From Arsukibacterium sp. UBA5043 (lineage in GTDB: Bacteria > Pseudomonadota > Gammaproteobacteria > Enterobacterales > Alteromonadaceae): a DNA stretch of 64,000 nt. A program made the translations under genes and the position numbers. The notes below the pieces were generated by a model. It saw only the letters and a list, made by a program, of their open reading frames with translations, was not told the DNA's origin and searched no databases. Positions 37,388-46,938 of the stretch are shown here, in pieces (positions within the stretch are counted from its first letter, which is position 1; each line of letters begins with the position of its first letter). Location of the stretch: positions 47,839 to 111,838 of the forward strand of contig DIBV01000009.1 in NCBI GenBank assembly GCA_002415085.1, written 5' to 3'.

Positions 37388-38262
37388 TTAGCAACAACTG
37401 TGTGTTAAGGTATGACTGTTTAGTAATTTCGATCCGTGCGGCAGCAGTTTATTTACCTCCTGTGGGTGTTTGTTGTTAGCAGTTTCGAACAACTTCGTCA
37501 GGTAGTTGGAAGGCAGTAATCCATTGATTTTGGCAATCTCGACGATGATCCGTTTCAAAACTTTTATCAACCTGATAAACTTTTTAGGATATGTCGTGTG
37601 GGTTATTCGCTGTCGAAAATTATCGATACTTATCTCAAATGGTTTTTTCTGCTCCCTCAGCGTTTTCGGTAGAACTCATATACTTTGCGTTCCAATGCCC
37701 GCTTAAGCGTCAGATAGTCTGATCGTAACGTTAATATTTTTTTAGGAGTAGCAATAGCTTGTCGTGTAAGCCAACTGCCGAGTGTAATTGTTATCGTGCT
37801 ATACCCGAGTGTCTCACTGACTTCGTATTTGTCTATCAGACTAAACGACTGGTAATTGCGCCTACCATTAAACAAATGATTGGTCAGCACATAGGTATGC
37901 GATAGTCTTTTTAGGCCGTCGAAGACTTGCTGATAATTGGCCCCAGAAACGCCACGCCCGACGGACATCAGAAAATCATAAATAGTAAAAGAAGCCATAT
38001 AAGTTTTCTCAGTTTCGAGCACGTTTTGATGCATCATCTGGCTAAAGCAGAACATTAAAATCTCTTTATCCTTAATGGTGGCTCGACCTATGCCCTCGCT
38101 ATTCTCCTTCACGGTGATGTCTATGGTAATGCCTTTATGCTCATAGTGAAGCGGGGAGTCTTGCGTTTTGCCATCCAATGCAAATATTGGATATTCCAGG
38201 GTGAAAATATCCGACTTAAGCGCTCTTGTGGATCTGCCACAGTGAAATACCTTCTCTTCCAT
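37388..38262 (-). pseudogene. Broken plasmid-type replication initiator (RepA) fused to an IS66-like remnant
   Basis: The first frame (38262 to 37657) encodes MEEKVFHCGRSTRALKSDIF and continues with YQQVFDGLKRLSHTYVLTN and an ITLGSWLTRQ segment. This is the pattern of replication initiator protein A (RPA family), ending abruptly at LERKVYEFYRKR. Directly beyond, another frame continues plausibly with LREQKKPFEISIDNFRQRIT, as expected for a one-step frameshift near 37,660. This second frame then runs into VEIAKINGLLPSNYLTKLFE followed by HPQEVNKLLPHG, which resembles the extreme C-terminus of IS66-type transposases. Both pieces together look like a decayed gene scarred by an insertion element. 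Confidence 0.55.
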
Positions 38263-38278
38263 CTGCTTGGAGCCCGCC

Positions 38279-38476
38279 TTAGTTTCTGGGCTGGTTTTTA
38301 ACCCAGCTTTCAAAGTCGTTGATCGGAAATAACAGCCTGCCGTTAATCCTGATGTGCGGAGGGATCGGGTATTGATTTGCCGATTTTTTGTTGTGATTAA
38401 TGTGGTTGTAAAGCGTCTGCTTGGAAACATGCAGCAGTGCGGCAATTTCCTCTATGCGATAAAACAAGGGTTTCAT
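38279..38476 (-). CDS. AlpA-like excisionase/regulator
   Basis: A 65-residue protein with a MerR/AlpA-type winged HTH: YRIEEIAALLHVSKQTLYNH, then an IRINGRLLFPINDFESWVK segment. AlpA proteins of P4-like elements activate excision by acting on integrase expression or on the att site. It lies 17 bp upstream of the broken repA on the same strand. The ATG at 38476 with AAGGA 8 nt upstream is preferred over a GTG at 38482. An inverted repeat overlaps its translation-start region. Confidence 0.75.
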   Translation of the reverse strand: MKPLFYRIEEIAALLHVSKQTLYNHINHNKKSANQYPIPPHIRINGRLLFPINDFESWVKNQPRN

Positions 38477-38509
38477 AAGCACTTTCCTTACTTGTCAGTC
38501 AAAGTGCTT
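38477..38509. promoter_or_regulatory. Inverted repeat at the alpA start
   Basis: Perfect 9-bp arms AAGCACTTT (38477-38485) and AAAGTGCTT (38501-38509), 15 nt apart, directly upstream of the alpA-like start codon. A likely autoregulatory site. Confidence 0.45.
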
Positions 38510-38610
38510 ACCTATTATTAGAATATTTTCCAAAATTTCAGCGAAAAGCTGGGGTGAATTTCGTGGGGTTTTAATTAAAATAGGTACTCATGCGCTGCAT
38601 GAGAGAGAAA

Positions 38611-38628
38611 AATTTGGCATGCCAAATT
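38611..38628. repeat. Island palindrome, copy 1
   Basis: Exact AATTTGGCATGCCAAATT. It lies 26 bp beyond the stop of the small gene at 38655-39032 and separates that gene from the alpA/repA unit. Confidence 0.9.
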
Positions 38629-38654
38629 ATTTCGTTATCAATTCAGGAAAATGT

Positions 38655-39032
38655 TCAGTGCTTAGTAGTGTTTACAATGCCTGTCTGGTTCCAGTCACAA
38701 AGCAGGAGCAGCCACCGGCTAATTGCTTGTAAGCGCTCGGGGCTATTGCCTTTGGCAGCAAAGGTCAGGTCTGTACTCCGTGCCGCAAACTGACTGAAGG
38801 TTTCAATCAGAATATCCCAACACTCTTCCCGCTCGTTGCTAACCTTGAAAGCAAAGGCTTTCTGGCTGAATAAATCGTGAAACAGTTGCTCTTCAGTCTC
38901 ATAAGATTCAGCCAGCTCAAAGCCAAGCGGTTCGCGGTACTTCTCGATGCCAGCAATGCGGTTTTGTAACTCGAAAATAGCCGGTATAAATGGCCGTAGC
39001 TCTGCTGTCTGATAAAGATTGTCAGTGTTCAT
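38655..39032 (-). CDS. Small acidic protein, paralogue of 48651-49037
   Basis: A protein of about 125 residues, MNTDNLYQTAELRPFIPAIF, with GGAGAG before the ATG at 39032. It shares the order LRPFIPA, then GIE, a Phe/Leu-rich acidic middle, and a C-terminal W-LL-LCDWNQ with the protein at 48651 (LRPFIPA, GIEEHF, WVISLCEWEQ). The two are therefore diverged copies of one family that I cannot name. This gene sits alone between palindrome copies 1 and 2, as a one-gene module. Confidence 0.6.
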   Translation of the reverse strand: MNTDNLYQTAELRPFIPAIFELQNRIAGIEKYREPLGFELAESYETEEQLFHDLFSQKAFAFKVSNEREECWDILIETFSQFAARSTDLTFAAKGNSPERLQAISRWLLLLCDWNQTGIVNTTKH

Positions 39033-39078
39033 GTACTCTCCAGGATGACCAATCGGCAAACCAAGTTCCTTAAAAAGG

Positions 39079-39096
39079 AATTTGGCATGCCAAATT
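39079..39096. repeat. Island palindrome, copy 2
   Basis: Exact AATTTGGCATGCCAAATT, preceded by GG. It lies 46 bp upstream of the start of the minus-strand small gene and 168 bp upstream of the GIY-YIG gene on the plus strand. Confidence 0.9.
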
Positions 39097-39264
39097 TTAT
39101 TCTAAATAGTTCTGACACTGCCGCAAGTATTTTCTGAACTGCACCCTATTGTATTTCTGCTGTTTATTGTTGCTTGAGTAAATTCTAATTGGTGATATGG
39201 TATTAAATGTTTGGCTTATAGGGCCAAAATTAACCTCTTTATATGGAAGTGAACCGGAGTGCTT

Positions 39265-40989
39265 ATGGACAAGTTGAGTGTTGTAATTGCCATTATCTTT
39301 TTTATTATCATAATTGAACTGATTAGACGGCTTACGGTTAACCGTGATTCTTATGAAAACAGTTTGAAGCAGAAAACTGAGGAATACACTGACCTTAAGT
39401 TAACTCATACTGCATTAACTCAAGACTTCGCGTCACTTCAATCGGTGAGGGACAAACTTACCAGCCAGGTTGCCGACTTAATCGCCGAGGTTAAGTCGTT
39501 ATCTCAGTTTACTGATGTTCGGGATACCACTTTAGAGCTTGAGCGTTTAAAGGCTGAAATCCTTGCCCGAGAAAACGAATGCCAGCAACAAATCACCGAT
39601 TTACTTCAGCGAGCCAACAATGAGGCTAGTTCGATAATTGGTACAGCACAGTTGGAAGCTGATGTGCTTCGGCGAGACACTAACGCTGATACTAAGTCGA
39701 AACGTGAACGATCGGCAGCCCTCTTGGCCGAGGCTAATGCACAAGCGGCAATTATAATCGCCAAGGCAGAAGCCAGCGCCGAACAAGTTGCTGGGGATGC
39801 TTACAGAGCCTTGCGGGAGGCTGATCGGTTAGAAAGCGTGATACAGGCATTAAAAAACGTCGTGAATGGCTATGGTGATGAGCATATGAAACCCACTTAT
39901 GGTTTGCTTGACGAGTTAGCTGAAATGTATGCGTTTGAGGATGCGGGTCGGGAGTTAAAGCTAGCAAGAGAACGGACAAAGTTGCTTGTGACCACCGAGC
40001 GTGCTGCCACTTGTGATTATGTTGAAAAAGGCCGGGCAAAAACGGCTATCAACTTTGTTATAGATGCGTTTAACGGCAAGGTTGACTCAATCTTATCGCG
40101 CTCCAAAACGGATAACTTCGGTAAGTTGGAAGCTGAAATACGCGATGCCGCTTCGCTTGTGAATCACAACGGTAAAGCTTTCAGAAGTGCCCGAATTACG
40201 GATGAATACCTGGCGGCCCGGATTGATGAGCTGCACTGGATTACAGCAGTCAATGTGGTGCGGGAAAACGAGCGGGAAGAGCAGCGCAGAATACGAGATC
40301 AGATTAGAGAAGAGCAGAAAGCTCGGCGTGAGTTTGAGCGCGCCATTAAAGATGCAGCCAAAGAAGAAGCCGCAATACAAAAGGCGGTTGATAAAATGCG
40401 TACTCAGCTTGAGAAGGCTACCGAAGAGCAGCGGGCTGAATACGAGCTAATGCTGAGTGAACTTCAGGGTAAACTGACTGAAGCTGAAGCGAGAAACCAA
40501 CGCGCATTATCAATGGCGCAGCAAACCAAAACTGGCCATGTTTACGTGATCTCTAATGTCGGCTCATTCGGTGAACACGTCTATAAAGTGGGCATGACAC
40601 GACGGCTTGAGCCACTTGATCGGGTTCGGGAACTCGGCGACGCCAGTGTCCCATTCCCGTTTGATGTCCATGCAATGATTTGGAGTGAAGATGCGCCGGC
40701 ATTGGAGCGAGATCTGCATCGATATTTCCTCCGGGCTCAGATGAATAAAATAAATCCCAGAAAAGAGTTTTTCAAAATCGGCATCGCTGATATCAGAACC
40801 CATGTTGAAGAACGCGGCCACAACTGCAGTTGGACAATGGCAGCAGACGCCGCTCAGTACCGGGAAACACTCGAAATAGAAAAGTTGATTGAAAGCGACC
40901 CGGCCGTAGCTGCTGAGTGGATGCGGCATCAGTTAGAGTTTGAACCTGATTTTTCTGATGCCGAAGAGGTTGAAGAAGAGTTGGAGTAA
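39265..40989 (+). CDS. Membrane-anchored coiled-coil protein with GIY-YIG (T5orf172/Mug113) nuclease domain
   Basis: A protein of about 574 residues. The N-terminus is a membrane anchor (LSVVIAIIFFIIIIELIRRL). It is followed by long coiled coils (about 30-190 and 330-420), a DUF4041-like central region, and a C-terminal GIY-YIG-type domain: GHVYVISNVGSFGEHVYKVG, then MTRRLEPLDRVRELGDAS and a helix ending NPRKEFFKI. Such DUF4041/T5orf172 proteins are common in phages and defence islands, with suspected DNA-cleaving roles. ATG at 39265 follows CCGGAG. It precedes the Gabija genes by 153 bp and may be separate from them. Confidence 0.72.
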   Translation: MDKLSVVIAIIFFIIIIELIRRLTVNRDSYENSLKQKTEEYTDLKLTHTALTQDFASLQSVRDKLTSQVADLIAEVKSLSQFTDVRDTTLELERLKAEILARENECQQQITDLLQRANNEASSIIGTAQLEADVLRRDTNADTKSKRERSAALLAEANAQAAIIIAKAEASAEQVAGDAYRALREADRLESVIQALKNVVNGYGDEHMKPTYGLLDELAEMYAFEDAGRELKLARERTKLLVTTERAATCDYVEKGRAKTAINFVIDAFNGKVDSILSRSKTDNFGKLEAEIRDAASLVNHNGKAFRSARITDEYLAARIDELHWITAVNVVRENEREEQRRIRDQIREEQKARREFERAIKDAAKEEAAIQKAVDKMRTQLEKATEEQRAEYELMLSELQGKLTEAEARNQRALSMAQQTKTGHVYVISNVGSFGEHVYKVGMTRRLEPLDRVRELGDASVPFPFDVHAMIWSEDAPALERDLHRYFLRAQMNKINPRKEFFKIGIADIRTHVEERGHNCSWTMAADAAQYRETLEIEKLIESDPAVAAEWMRHQLEFEPDFSDAEEVEEELE

Positions 40990-41142
40990 TTTAATTGAAT
41001 TGGACTAAGCTATTCAAAATGCAACTATTGCTGATCACGAACGTGATTCTGCATCTGTCCTATTTTTAAGGATTTCGCAATTGTTCCATTTATGGCTTGA
41101 TTTTACTAAATATTTTAACGGAACAAGGATCGTAAGGTACTG

Positions 41143-43284
41143 ATGCATATTTCAAAGTTAACTCTTATAAATTATCGAAATTTTTCGAACGCGGTACTGC
41201 GATTTAGTAAAGGCGTCAATACCATTATAGGTGAAAATGGTTCTGGAAAGTCGAATGTATTAAGAGCAATTAGGTTGATGCTTGATGACAATATGGTTCG
41301 AGCTTCATACAAACTTAATGAGTCGGACTTCTACCGGGGCCTCAGTTCCTGGCGCGGCCACTGGATCATTATCAGCGTCGAGTTTGAAGACATCAGTACA
41401 GATGAGGCGGTACAAGCGCTTTTTATTCACGGAACGGGGAACGTGCAGCATGATGGGGTGGTAGAGAAGGCTACGTACAACCTGATATTTCGGCCTAATA
41501 AACAGGTCCGAATGAACTTGGCCGCACTTGCGGATTTTGACTTTGATGGAATGAACGCAATTCTAGAGCGAGTAACAATTGACGATTATGAAACCCTATT
41601 CACGGGAAGAAGTGATGCAGATTTCTCAAATCCTGCATTTTATCGCCGTATAGTAGGTGACTTTGCCAATGCTCAATTTTCTAGTGAAGTCGAATTTCCG
41701 GAATTAGGTGCTCGTATCCCAGGTTTATTGTCGGTGACAAAGGAAGTTTCATTCACTTTTATTCAAGCTCTGCGAGACGTAATTTCCGAGTTCCACAATA
41801 ACCGGACCAACCCACTTTTAACCCTGCTAAAGAGCAAGAGTGGCCAGATTGATTCTGTCCAGTTTCAACCAATTGTTGAGCGTGCACAGCAATTAAACAC
41901 AGAAATTGAGCAGCTGAAGGATGTGCAAACTGTTCGAACTGATATCATGGATACAATTCATGGAGCAGCGGGCCAGACCTACTCTCCGTCTCTACTAGCA
42001 ATCAAATCTGCTCTCCCAGACGAAGCCGATTTACTGTTTCAGTCGCTTAAACTTTTTGTTGGAGAGTTTGACTCAAGCCATGAGGGGGGCATTCAGGAAC
42101 TTAGCCTTGGTGGTGCAAATCTCATTTTTTTGACGCTGAAGCTTTTAGAGTTCAAATATCAACACGAGCGTAAAGCACTTGCGAATTTTCTTCTAATCGA
42201 GGAGCCGGAAGCGCATCTACATACACACGTCCAGAAAACACTATTCGATCGAATCGGATACGCTGGAGCACAGATAATATACTCGACACACTCAACGCAT
42301 ATCTCAGAAGTAAGTAACATCGAGAGAGTCAACATCTTGGGGCGCAACGGGACGGTTTGTGACGCATTTCAGCCATCTGCTGGTCTTACCCCCGACCAGG
42401 TAGGGAATGTTCAGCGTTACCTTGACGCAGTCCGTAGTAACCTTCTATTTGCAAAGAGTGTGTTGCTAGTTGAAGGCGATGCTGAAGAAATTCTTATTCC
42501 GGTGATGGTGAAGAAGGTACTGGGAGTTAGCCTAGATGAACTCGGAATCAGCCTGATAAATATCGGTAGTACCGGCTTCGCTAATGTTTCAGTGCTGTTC
42601 CACGAATTAAGAGTCCGTCGGCGATGTGCAATCATCACAGATTTGGACGCTGCATTTATGAACACTTTCCCTCTACCTGGTGACGACCCTGATACGTCGA
42701 AATTAAAAAATAAACTTTTAAGATCCCAAGTGGTTGGTGCTGCTAGAAAATTAAAACTTGATGAACAAACAGCCGGTAACGCATGGCTGGACGCCTTCTA
42801 TGCTACTAATACTTTCGAAGTTGACTTCGTTGCATGTGGCAATGCAGACAAAGTAGTCGCTTCAGTTAATGATGTTTATACTCAACCCGCAACGCGCGCT
42901 CAATCCATAATTGAGTTAAGTTCGGCTGATCCAACTCAGTTTGGAAAACGTGTGCTAGCCATGGCTAACTATGAAGGCAAAGGTTGGTTCGCTATTCTTT
43001 TGGGTAAACGGATAGATCATCGAACCGTTATTCCGCCGTATATCAGGCAAGCAATCATCTTCGCACACGGCACATTCTCAAAAGATTTGATCTTCAACAT
43101 TCTAAAGTACAGAGTATCAATGAATAATCCGGGCGGCGACGCCACACCGCCAGCGCTTCAACGCTATTGGGAACGCCTTCTTGAATATCGAAAAGGCCTA
43201 GTTGATTTTAATACTATAAGGAGAGAGTCAGCTGCCGGTCTTCACGGCGACCAAATCCTTGCATTTTTGGATGATCTGCCTTGA
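41143..43284 (+). CDS. gajA: OLD-family ATPase-nuclease (Gabija GajA-like)
   Basis: A 713-residue class 2 OLD protein. An ABC-type ATPase is split across the sequence, with Walker A in NTIIGENGSGKSNVLRAIRL (about residue 30), a signature region (ELSLGGANLIFLTLKLLEF) and Walker B in LLIEEPEAHLHTH. A C-terminal TOPRIM domain has its glutamate in VLLVEGDAEEILIP and an acidic pair in AIITDLDAAF. In Gabija, GajA nicks DNA when nucleotide levels fall during phage infection. It is longer than GajA of Bacillus (about 580). The next gene overlaps it by 4 bp and encodes a UvrD-like helicase, the defining Gabija arrangement. Confidence 0.82.
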   Translation: MHISKLTLINYRNFSNAVLRFSKGVNTIIGENGSGKSNVLRAIRLMLDDNMVRASYKLNESDFYRGLSSWRGHWIIISVEFEDISTDEAVQALFIHGTGNVQHDGVVEKATYNLIFRPNKQVRMNLAALADFDFDGMNAILERVTIDDYETLFTGRSDADFSNPAFYRRIVGDFANAQFSSEVEFPELGARIPGLLSVTKEVSFTFIQALRDVISEFHNNRTNPLLTLLKSKSGQIDSVQFQPIVERAQQLNTEIEQLKDVQTVRTDIMDTIHGAAGQTYSPSLLAIKSALPDEADLLFQSLKLFVGEFDSSHEGGIQELSLGGANLIFLTLKLLEFKYQHERKALANFLLIEEPEAHLHTHVQKTLFDRIGYAGAQIIYSTHSTHISEVSNIERVNILGRNGTVCDAFQPSAGLTPDQVGNVQRYLDAVRSNLLFAKSVLLVEGDAEEILIPVMVKKVLGVSLDELGISLINIGSTGFANVSVLFHELRVRRRCAIITDLDAAFMNTFPLPGDDPDTSKLKNKLLRSQVVGAARKLKLDEQTAGNAWLDAFYATNTFEVDFVACGNADKVVASVNDVYTQPATRAQSIIELSSADPTQFGKRVLAMANYEGKGWFAILLGKRIDHRTVIPPYIRQAIIFAHGTFSKDLIFNILKYRVSMNNPGGDATPPALQRYWERLLEYRKGLVDFNTIRRESAAGLHGDQILAFLDDLP

Positions 43285-45083
43285 AGTTTGTCTGGACTTC
43301 GACCGAGTTGAACAACGAACAGTCGGAAGCTGTTCGCGAAGATGGCAGCGTTTTTTTAGTGGCTTGCCCTGGCAGCGGGAAGACCAGAACATTAACCTAC
43401 AAGATCGCCTATGAACTTTCACGCCTGCAGAATGAGCGGCAATATATCATTGCTTTAACATATACAAACCGAGCGGCTGATGAAATTCATGAACGTATCG
43501 GGGGACTTGGTGTTGACACTTCACAGCTTTGGATAGGAACGATTCACTCTTTCTGTTTAGAATGGATACTTAAGCCATACGGCATTTATGAGCCTGCATT
43601 AGCATCTGGTTTTCGGGTTATGGACAGCCATGAGCAAGAAAAGCTGTTTGAAGAGCTTTGTCGAACTCAGCGAGGAATCACCTATTGGGATTGTGAATAC
43701 TACTACACCGAACAAGGATACGTGTTGGCTTGCAGGGATCCCACCAAACACGAGCGTCTTCACGAAATTTTTACTTTATATTTCAATCGCCTAGAGGATA
43801 GTAGGCAAATTGATTTTGAGCAAATACTTTTTTATGCCACGCGTTTGATTATAAATCAACCTCAGATCGCTAGAGTTTTGGCTAACATCTTTCCTTGGAT
43901 GCTGATTGATGAATATCAGGATACGAAAAGGATTCAATATACAATCGTTACAACGATAGTTAGGGCCGGCGCTGAGCAAACCAAACTATTTGTAGTCGGC
44001 GATCCTAATCAGGCAATTTTTGCCTCACTTGGTGGTTTCGCCATGCCGTTCGAAGAACTTCGACAGCTCTGCGGCGTGCATTTGTCAGAGCGTGCACTAA
44101 TAGAAAATTATCGATCCACTGACCGCCTAATCAGATATTTTTCGAATTTCACTGTTCAGCCGACAGGCATTCGCGGAGCGTCCTCAGACAGGACCTTCCA
44201 AAGCAGCATTAGCTATAACACCAATTTGGTGAGGGACCAACTAGAAGCAGAACTTGTGAGGCTGATAAGGCTAAGCACAGCCCAAGGATTTGCAGCGGAA
44301 AAAATTTGTGTACTGGCACCATGGTGGATACTGTTAGCGGGTATAACACGTCGACTTGCGAGCGCTTTGCCAGAGTATGAGTTTGACGGCCCAGGCATGG
44401 TTCCTTTTAGTCGTGATCAAGAAAATTTTTGGTATCGGTTGTCGCGAATCGCGCTGACTGAGGCATCTCCTGAACAATATGTAAGGCGGACGCGCTGGGC
44501 GGCTGAGGTAATAAGAGATTTAACCAATCAAGGGATTAATACTCGGGATCTTTCCGCTAAGCGTCTACTTCAGGTGAGCAATATGATCAAATTGAATCAA
44601 CCTGATGGACTGCAGTACCTTCGGGAGTTTTTCACGTCATTGATGGAGAATCTCGGAATCGAATGGCAATTACACGCTTTGCTTTGCGAACATCATCATG
44701 CTTTCTTTGATAGTTCGGCTGCGAAGATTGCGCGACTGCGCAAGGAAGGGGCTGAATACATCGGTGGCGTAGAGTTTTTCCGCAAAGTTTTCCGACCTGG
44801 ATGTGGTATCACCGTTAACACCGTTCATGGAGTGAAGGGATCAGAGTTTGATGTTGTAATAGCCTTTGGCCTGTTGCAAGGAATGATTCCACATTTTAGT
44901 GAAGAAGCAGAGGTTGATGGAGGTATCAACAGTGCTAAAAAGTTGCTGTACGTTATAAGTTCTCGAGCACGTAAACATCTTTATCTAATTTCTGAGCAAC
45001 AACGCATGCAGGGGGGCAGGCGAGGTCCCTACTCGCCAACTAATACACTTGCAGAGTGTGTTTTTGATTATGACATTGTATAG
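43281..45083 (+). CDS. gajB: UvrD/PcrA-like helicase (Gabija GajB-like)
   Basis: A 600-residue SF1 helicase with motif I (LVACPGSGKTRTLTYKIA), motif Ia (ALTYTNRAADEI), motif II (MLIDEYQDTKRIQY) and motif III (VVGDPNQAIFASLGG). Motif IV region (IENYRSTDRLIRYF), motif V (TVNTVHGVKGSEFDVVIAFG) and motif VI (LLYVISSRARKHLYL) follow. The TTG start overlaps the gajA stop as TTGA, implying translational coupling. In Gabija, GajB senses DNA ends and stimulates GajA. Length is somewhat above the roughly 500 residues of the Bacillus protein. Confidence 0.82.
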   Translation: MKFVWTSTELNNEQSEAVREDGSVFLVACPGSGKTRTLTYKIAYELSRLQNERQYIIALTYTNRAADEIHERIGGLGVDTSQLWIGTIHSFCLEWILKPYGIYEPALASGFRVMDSHEQEKLFEELCRTQRGITYWDCEYYYTEQGYVLACRDPTKHERLHEIFTLYFNRLEDSRQIDFEQILFYATRLIINQPQIARVLANIFPWMLIDEYQDTKRIQYTIVTTIVRAGAEQTKLFVVGDPNQAIFASLGGFAMPFEELRQLCGVHLSERALIENYRSTDRLIRYFSNFTVQPTGIRGASSDRTFQSSISYNTNLVRDQLEAELVRLIRLSTAQGFAAEKICVLAPWWILLAGITRRLASALPEYEFDGPGMVPFSRDQENFWYRLSRIALTEASPEQYVRRTRWAAEVIRDLTNQGINTRDLSAKRLLQVSNMIKLNQPDGLQYLREFFTSLMENLGIEWQLHALLCEHHHAFFDSSAAKIARLRKEGAEYIGGVEFFRKVFRPGCGITVNTVHGVKGSEFDVVIAFGLLQGMIPHFSEEAEVDGGINSAKKLLYVISSRARKHLYLISEQQRMQGGRRGPYSPTNTLAECVFDYDIV

Positions 45084-45119
45084 CCACACCGTGTAATTTT
45101 TCCAGAGGTTAAAATAATA

Positions 45120-46850
45120 ATGAGTATTCAATATATTATCGATCAATTGCAGCATTATGTTGATAATAAAAAACCTGGGGTTTTTGCGGTTGTTGGCGAT
45201 TGGGGGGTCGGTAAAACCTATCTTTGGACAACCTTTGTCCAAACTAGATTAATAAAAGCGAGGCCAAAGTATTCCTATGTCTCTTTGTTTGGCATCGATA
45301 GTGTGTCAAACATCGAAAAGGAAATATTCTTAAATCACGTCCCCATTGACAAAGCTGCCAACCCAGCTGATTACAATACCGTCCTTACGTCAATCAAGAA
45401 AACAGGTAAGAAAATTCAAAACTCCGGCCCAACAGGTTTATTCAAGTTTGTTGGATGGGTGAGAGAATGGCTAGGTGGTATCCCGCTAATTTCACAGTAT
45501 ATTTCTGGATTTGATATCCCACTTTATAAGTTAATGCCATACGAAGATACACTAATCTGTTTTGACGATATAGAACGTCTCTCTAATGCACTCAGCTTGG
45601 ATGAAATATTGGGGCTAATAGAAAGGTTGAAGACTACAAAAAAAGCTCAAATTGTTTTATTGCTTAACAGCAACAAAATACAAAGCGATATTTATAAACG
45701 TTATAAAGAAAAAGTTGTTGATTATGAGCTTGTCCTTAAGCCGACAGCTGCTGAAGCATTCGAAGTTGCTTTTCATGACTTAAAACACGAATTAGCATAC
45801 GACACTCTTAGTGAAGTATGTTGCAACCTGAATATATGTAATATCAGAATATTATTGAAGTTGAAAAGTTCTGTTGAGCAGATATTACCAATTCTTCAAG
45901 GTAAACATCCAGATACTTTTTCAAATGTTCTGAATCCATTGGTGTTAATACAATTATCTGACGCTTGCAGCGCGTCTCAGCCGGACACTGTGCCGACTTT
46001 AAATTATATTAAGTCACACACTCTCTACGGATTATTTGATGAGAAACTTACACAGCAGGAAAAAATATGGAATAAAACTTTACTGGATGCCGGATTCGAC
46101 GAACCAGGACCAATATTTGACGCTCTGGTGGATGGTATTACATCAGGTATTCACGACAAAAGTAAATTGGTAAAGCATATTGATCAGTTAGAAGCTCAAG
46201 CGCAGTTCAATCGACGTGAAACAAGCTATCGCTCAGCACTCATTGAGCTGAATTCTGGTTTTTCTAATTGTGATGCAAAAGAGAGGGTGAGAAATCTTTA
46301 CCTGTCTGCGAAAGAACATCTTCCTTGCATACATATAAAAGAATTCAATGATATATGCTATTTGATGAGTTTATTCGATGAGTTTGGGAACGAAATCAGT
46401 CTATTTGTCACTCAGTATCTGAGTAAGATCAACTCCGAAACCTTAGCCTCTATCAAGTCAACTTCCGGGCTGCATCCTGCTATAAGTTCGAGTATCGAGA
46501 GTTTTGTTCCACAAGAGCAACCCGAGATAACAGTTAAACAAGCACTTTACGCTTTAGCTATCAATCGTATTGATACGAAGTATTTAGAAATAGCACCACA
46601 AGCATCGGAAGAAGACTACTATGAACTGCTTATGCGGAAACCCGATGCTAACAACCTTAATCTTGATGATGCAATTCCATATCTACTGAGGTTCGGTGTT
46701 ATGCATGACGCATCAGATCAAGGGCATGATTTGATCTATCAAGATATTTATAACAAGACATGTCGTGCTCTTCGTCGCCATGGATCTGAGTCACCCTTAA
46801 ATCAATTTCTTGTTGAGAAACATCTGGGGCAGATAGATATAATTGAATAG
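45120..46850 (+). CDS. KAP-type P-loop NTPase
   Basis: A 576-residue protein with Walker A GDWGVGKTYLW (about residue 26) and a KAP/STAND-like Walker B in TLICFDDIERLSNALSLDE, then a sensor-like LLLNSNKI. The remaining 350 residues are helical and match nothing I know. No membrane helix, unlike many KAP proteins. It begins 37 bp after gajB in the same direction, so it is probably the third gene of the operon and may extend the Gabija system; alternatively it is an independent one-gene defence or an addition within the same palindrome-bounded module. Confidence 0.65.
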   Translation: MSIQYIIDQLQHYVDNKKPGVFAVVGDWGVGKTYLWTTFVQTRLIKARPKYSYVSLFGIDSVSNIEKEIFLNHVPIDKAANPADYNTVLTSIKKTGKKIQNSGPTGLFKFVGWVREWLGGIPLISQYISGFDIPLYKLMPYEDTLICFDDIERLSNALSLDEILGLIERLKTTKKAQIVLLLNSNKIQSDIYKRYKEKVVDYELVLKPTAAEAFEVAFHDLKHELAYDTLSEVCCNLNICNIRILLKLKSSVEQILPILQGKHPDTFSNVLNPLVLIQLSDACSASQPDTVPTLNYIKSHTLYGLFDEKLTQQEKIWNKTLLDAGFDEPGPIFDALVDGITSGIHDKSKLVKHIDQLEAQAQFNRRETSYRSALIELNSGFSNCDAKERVRNLYLSAKEHLPCIHIKEFNDICYLMSLFDEFGNEISLFVTQYLSKINSETLASIKSTSGLHPAISSSIESFVPQEQPEITVKQALYALAINRIDTKYLEIAPQASEEDYYELLMRKPDANNLNLDDAIPYLLRFGVMHDASDQGHDLIYQDIYNKTCRALRRHGSESPLNQFLVEKHLGQIDIIE

Positions 46851-46908
46851 GCACTAACAAAATAACGTAATCGCTCATTTAGCATAAAAGACTGATTTTA
46901 GTACCTTA

Positions 46909-46938
46909 GATAGGAATTTGGCATGCCAAATTCCTATC
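46909..46938. repeat. Island palindrome, copy 3, extended to 30 bp
   Basis: The 18-bp core AATTTGGCATGCCAAATT (46915-46932) is extended perfectly by GATAGG on the left and CCTATC on the right, giving a 30-bp perfect palindrome. It overlaps the stop codon of the tyrosine recombinase (46934-46936, minus strand) and lies 58 bp after the NTPase stop. Only this copy has the long extension. Confidence 0.95.
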
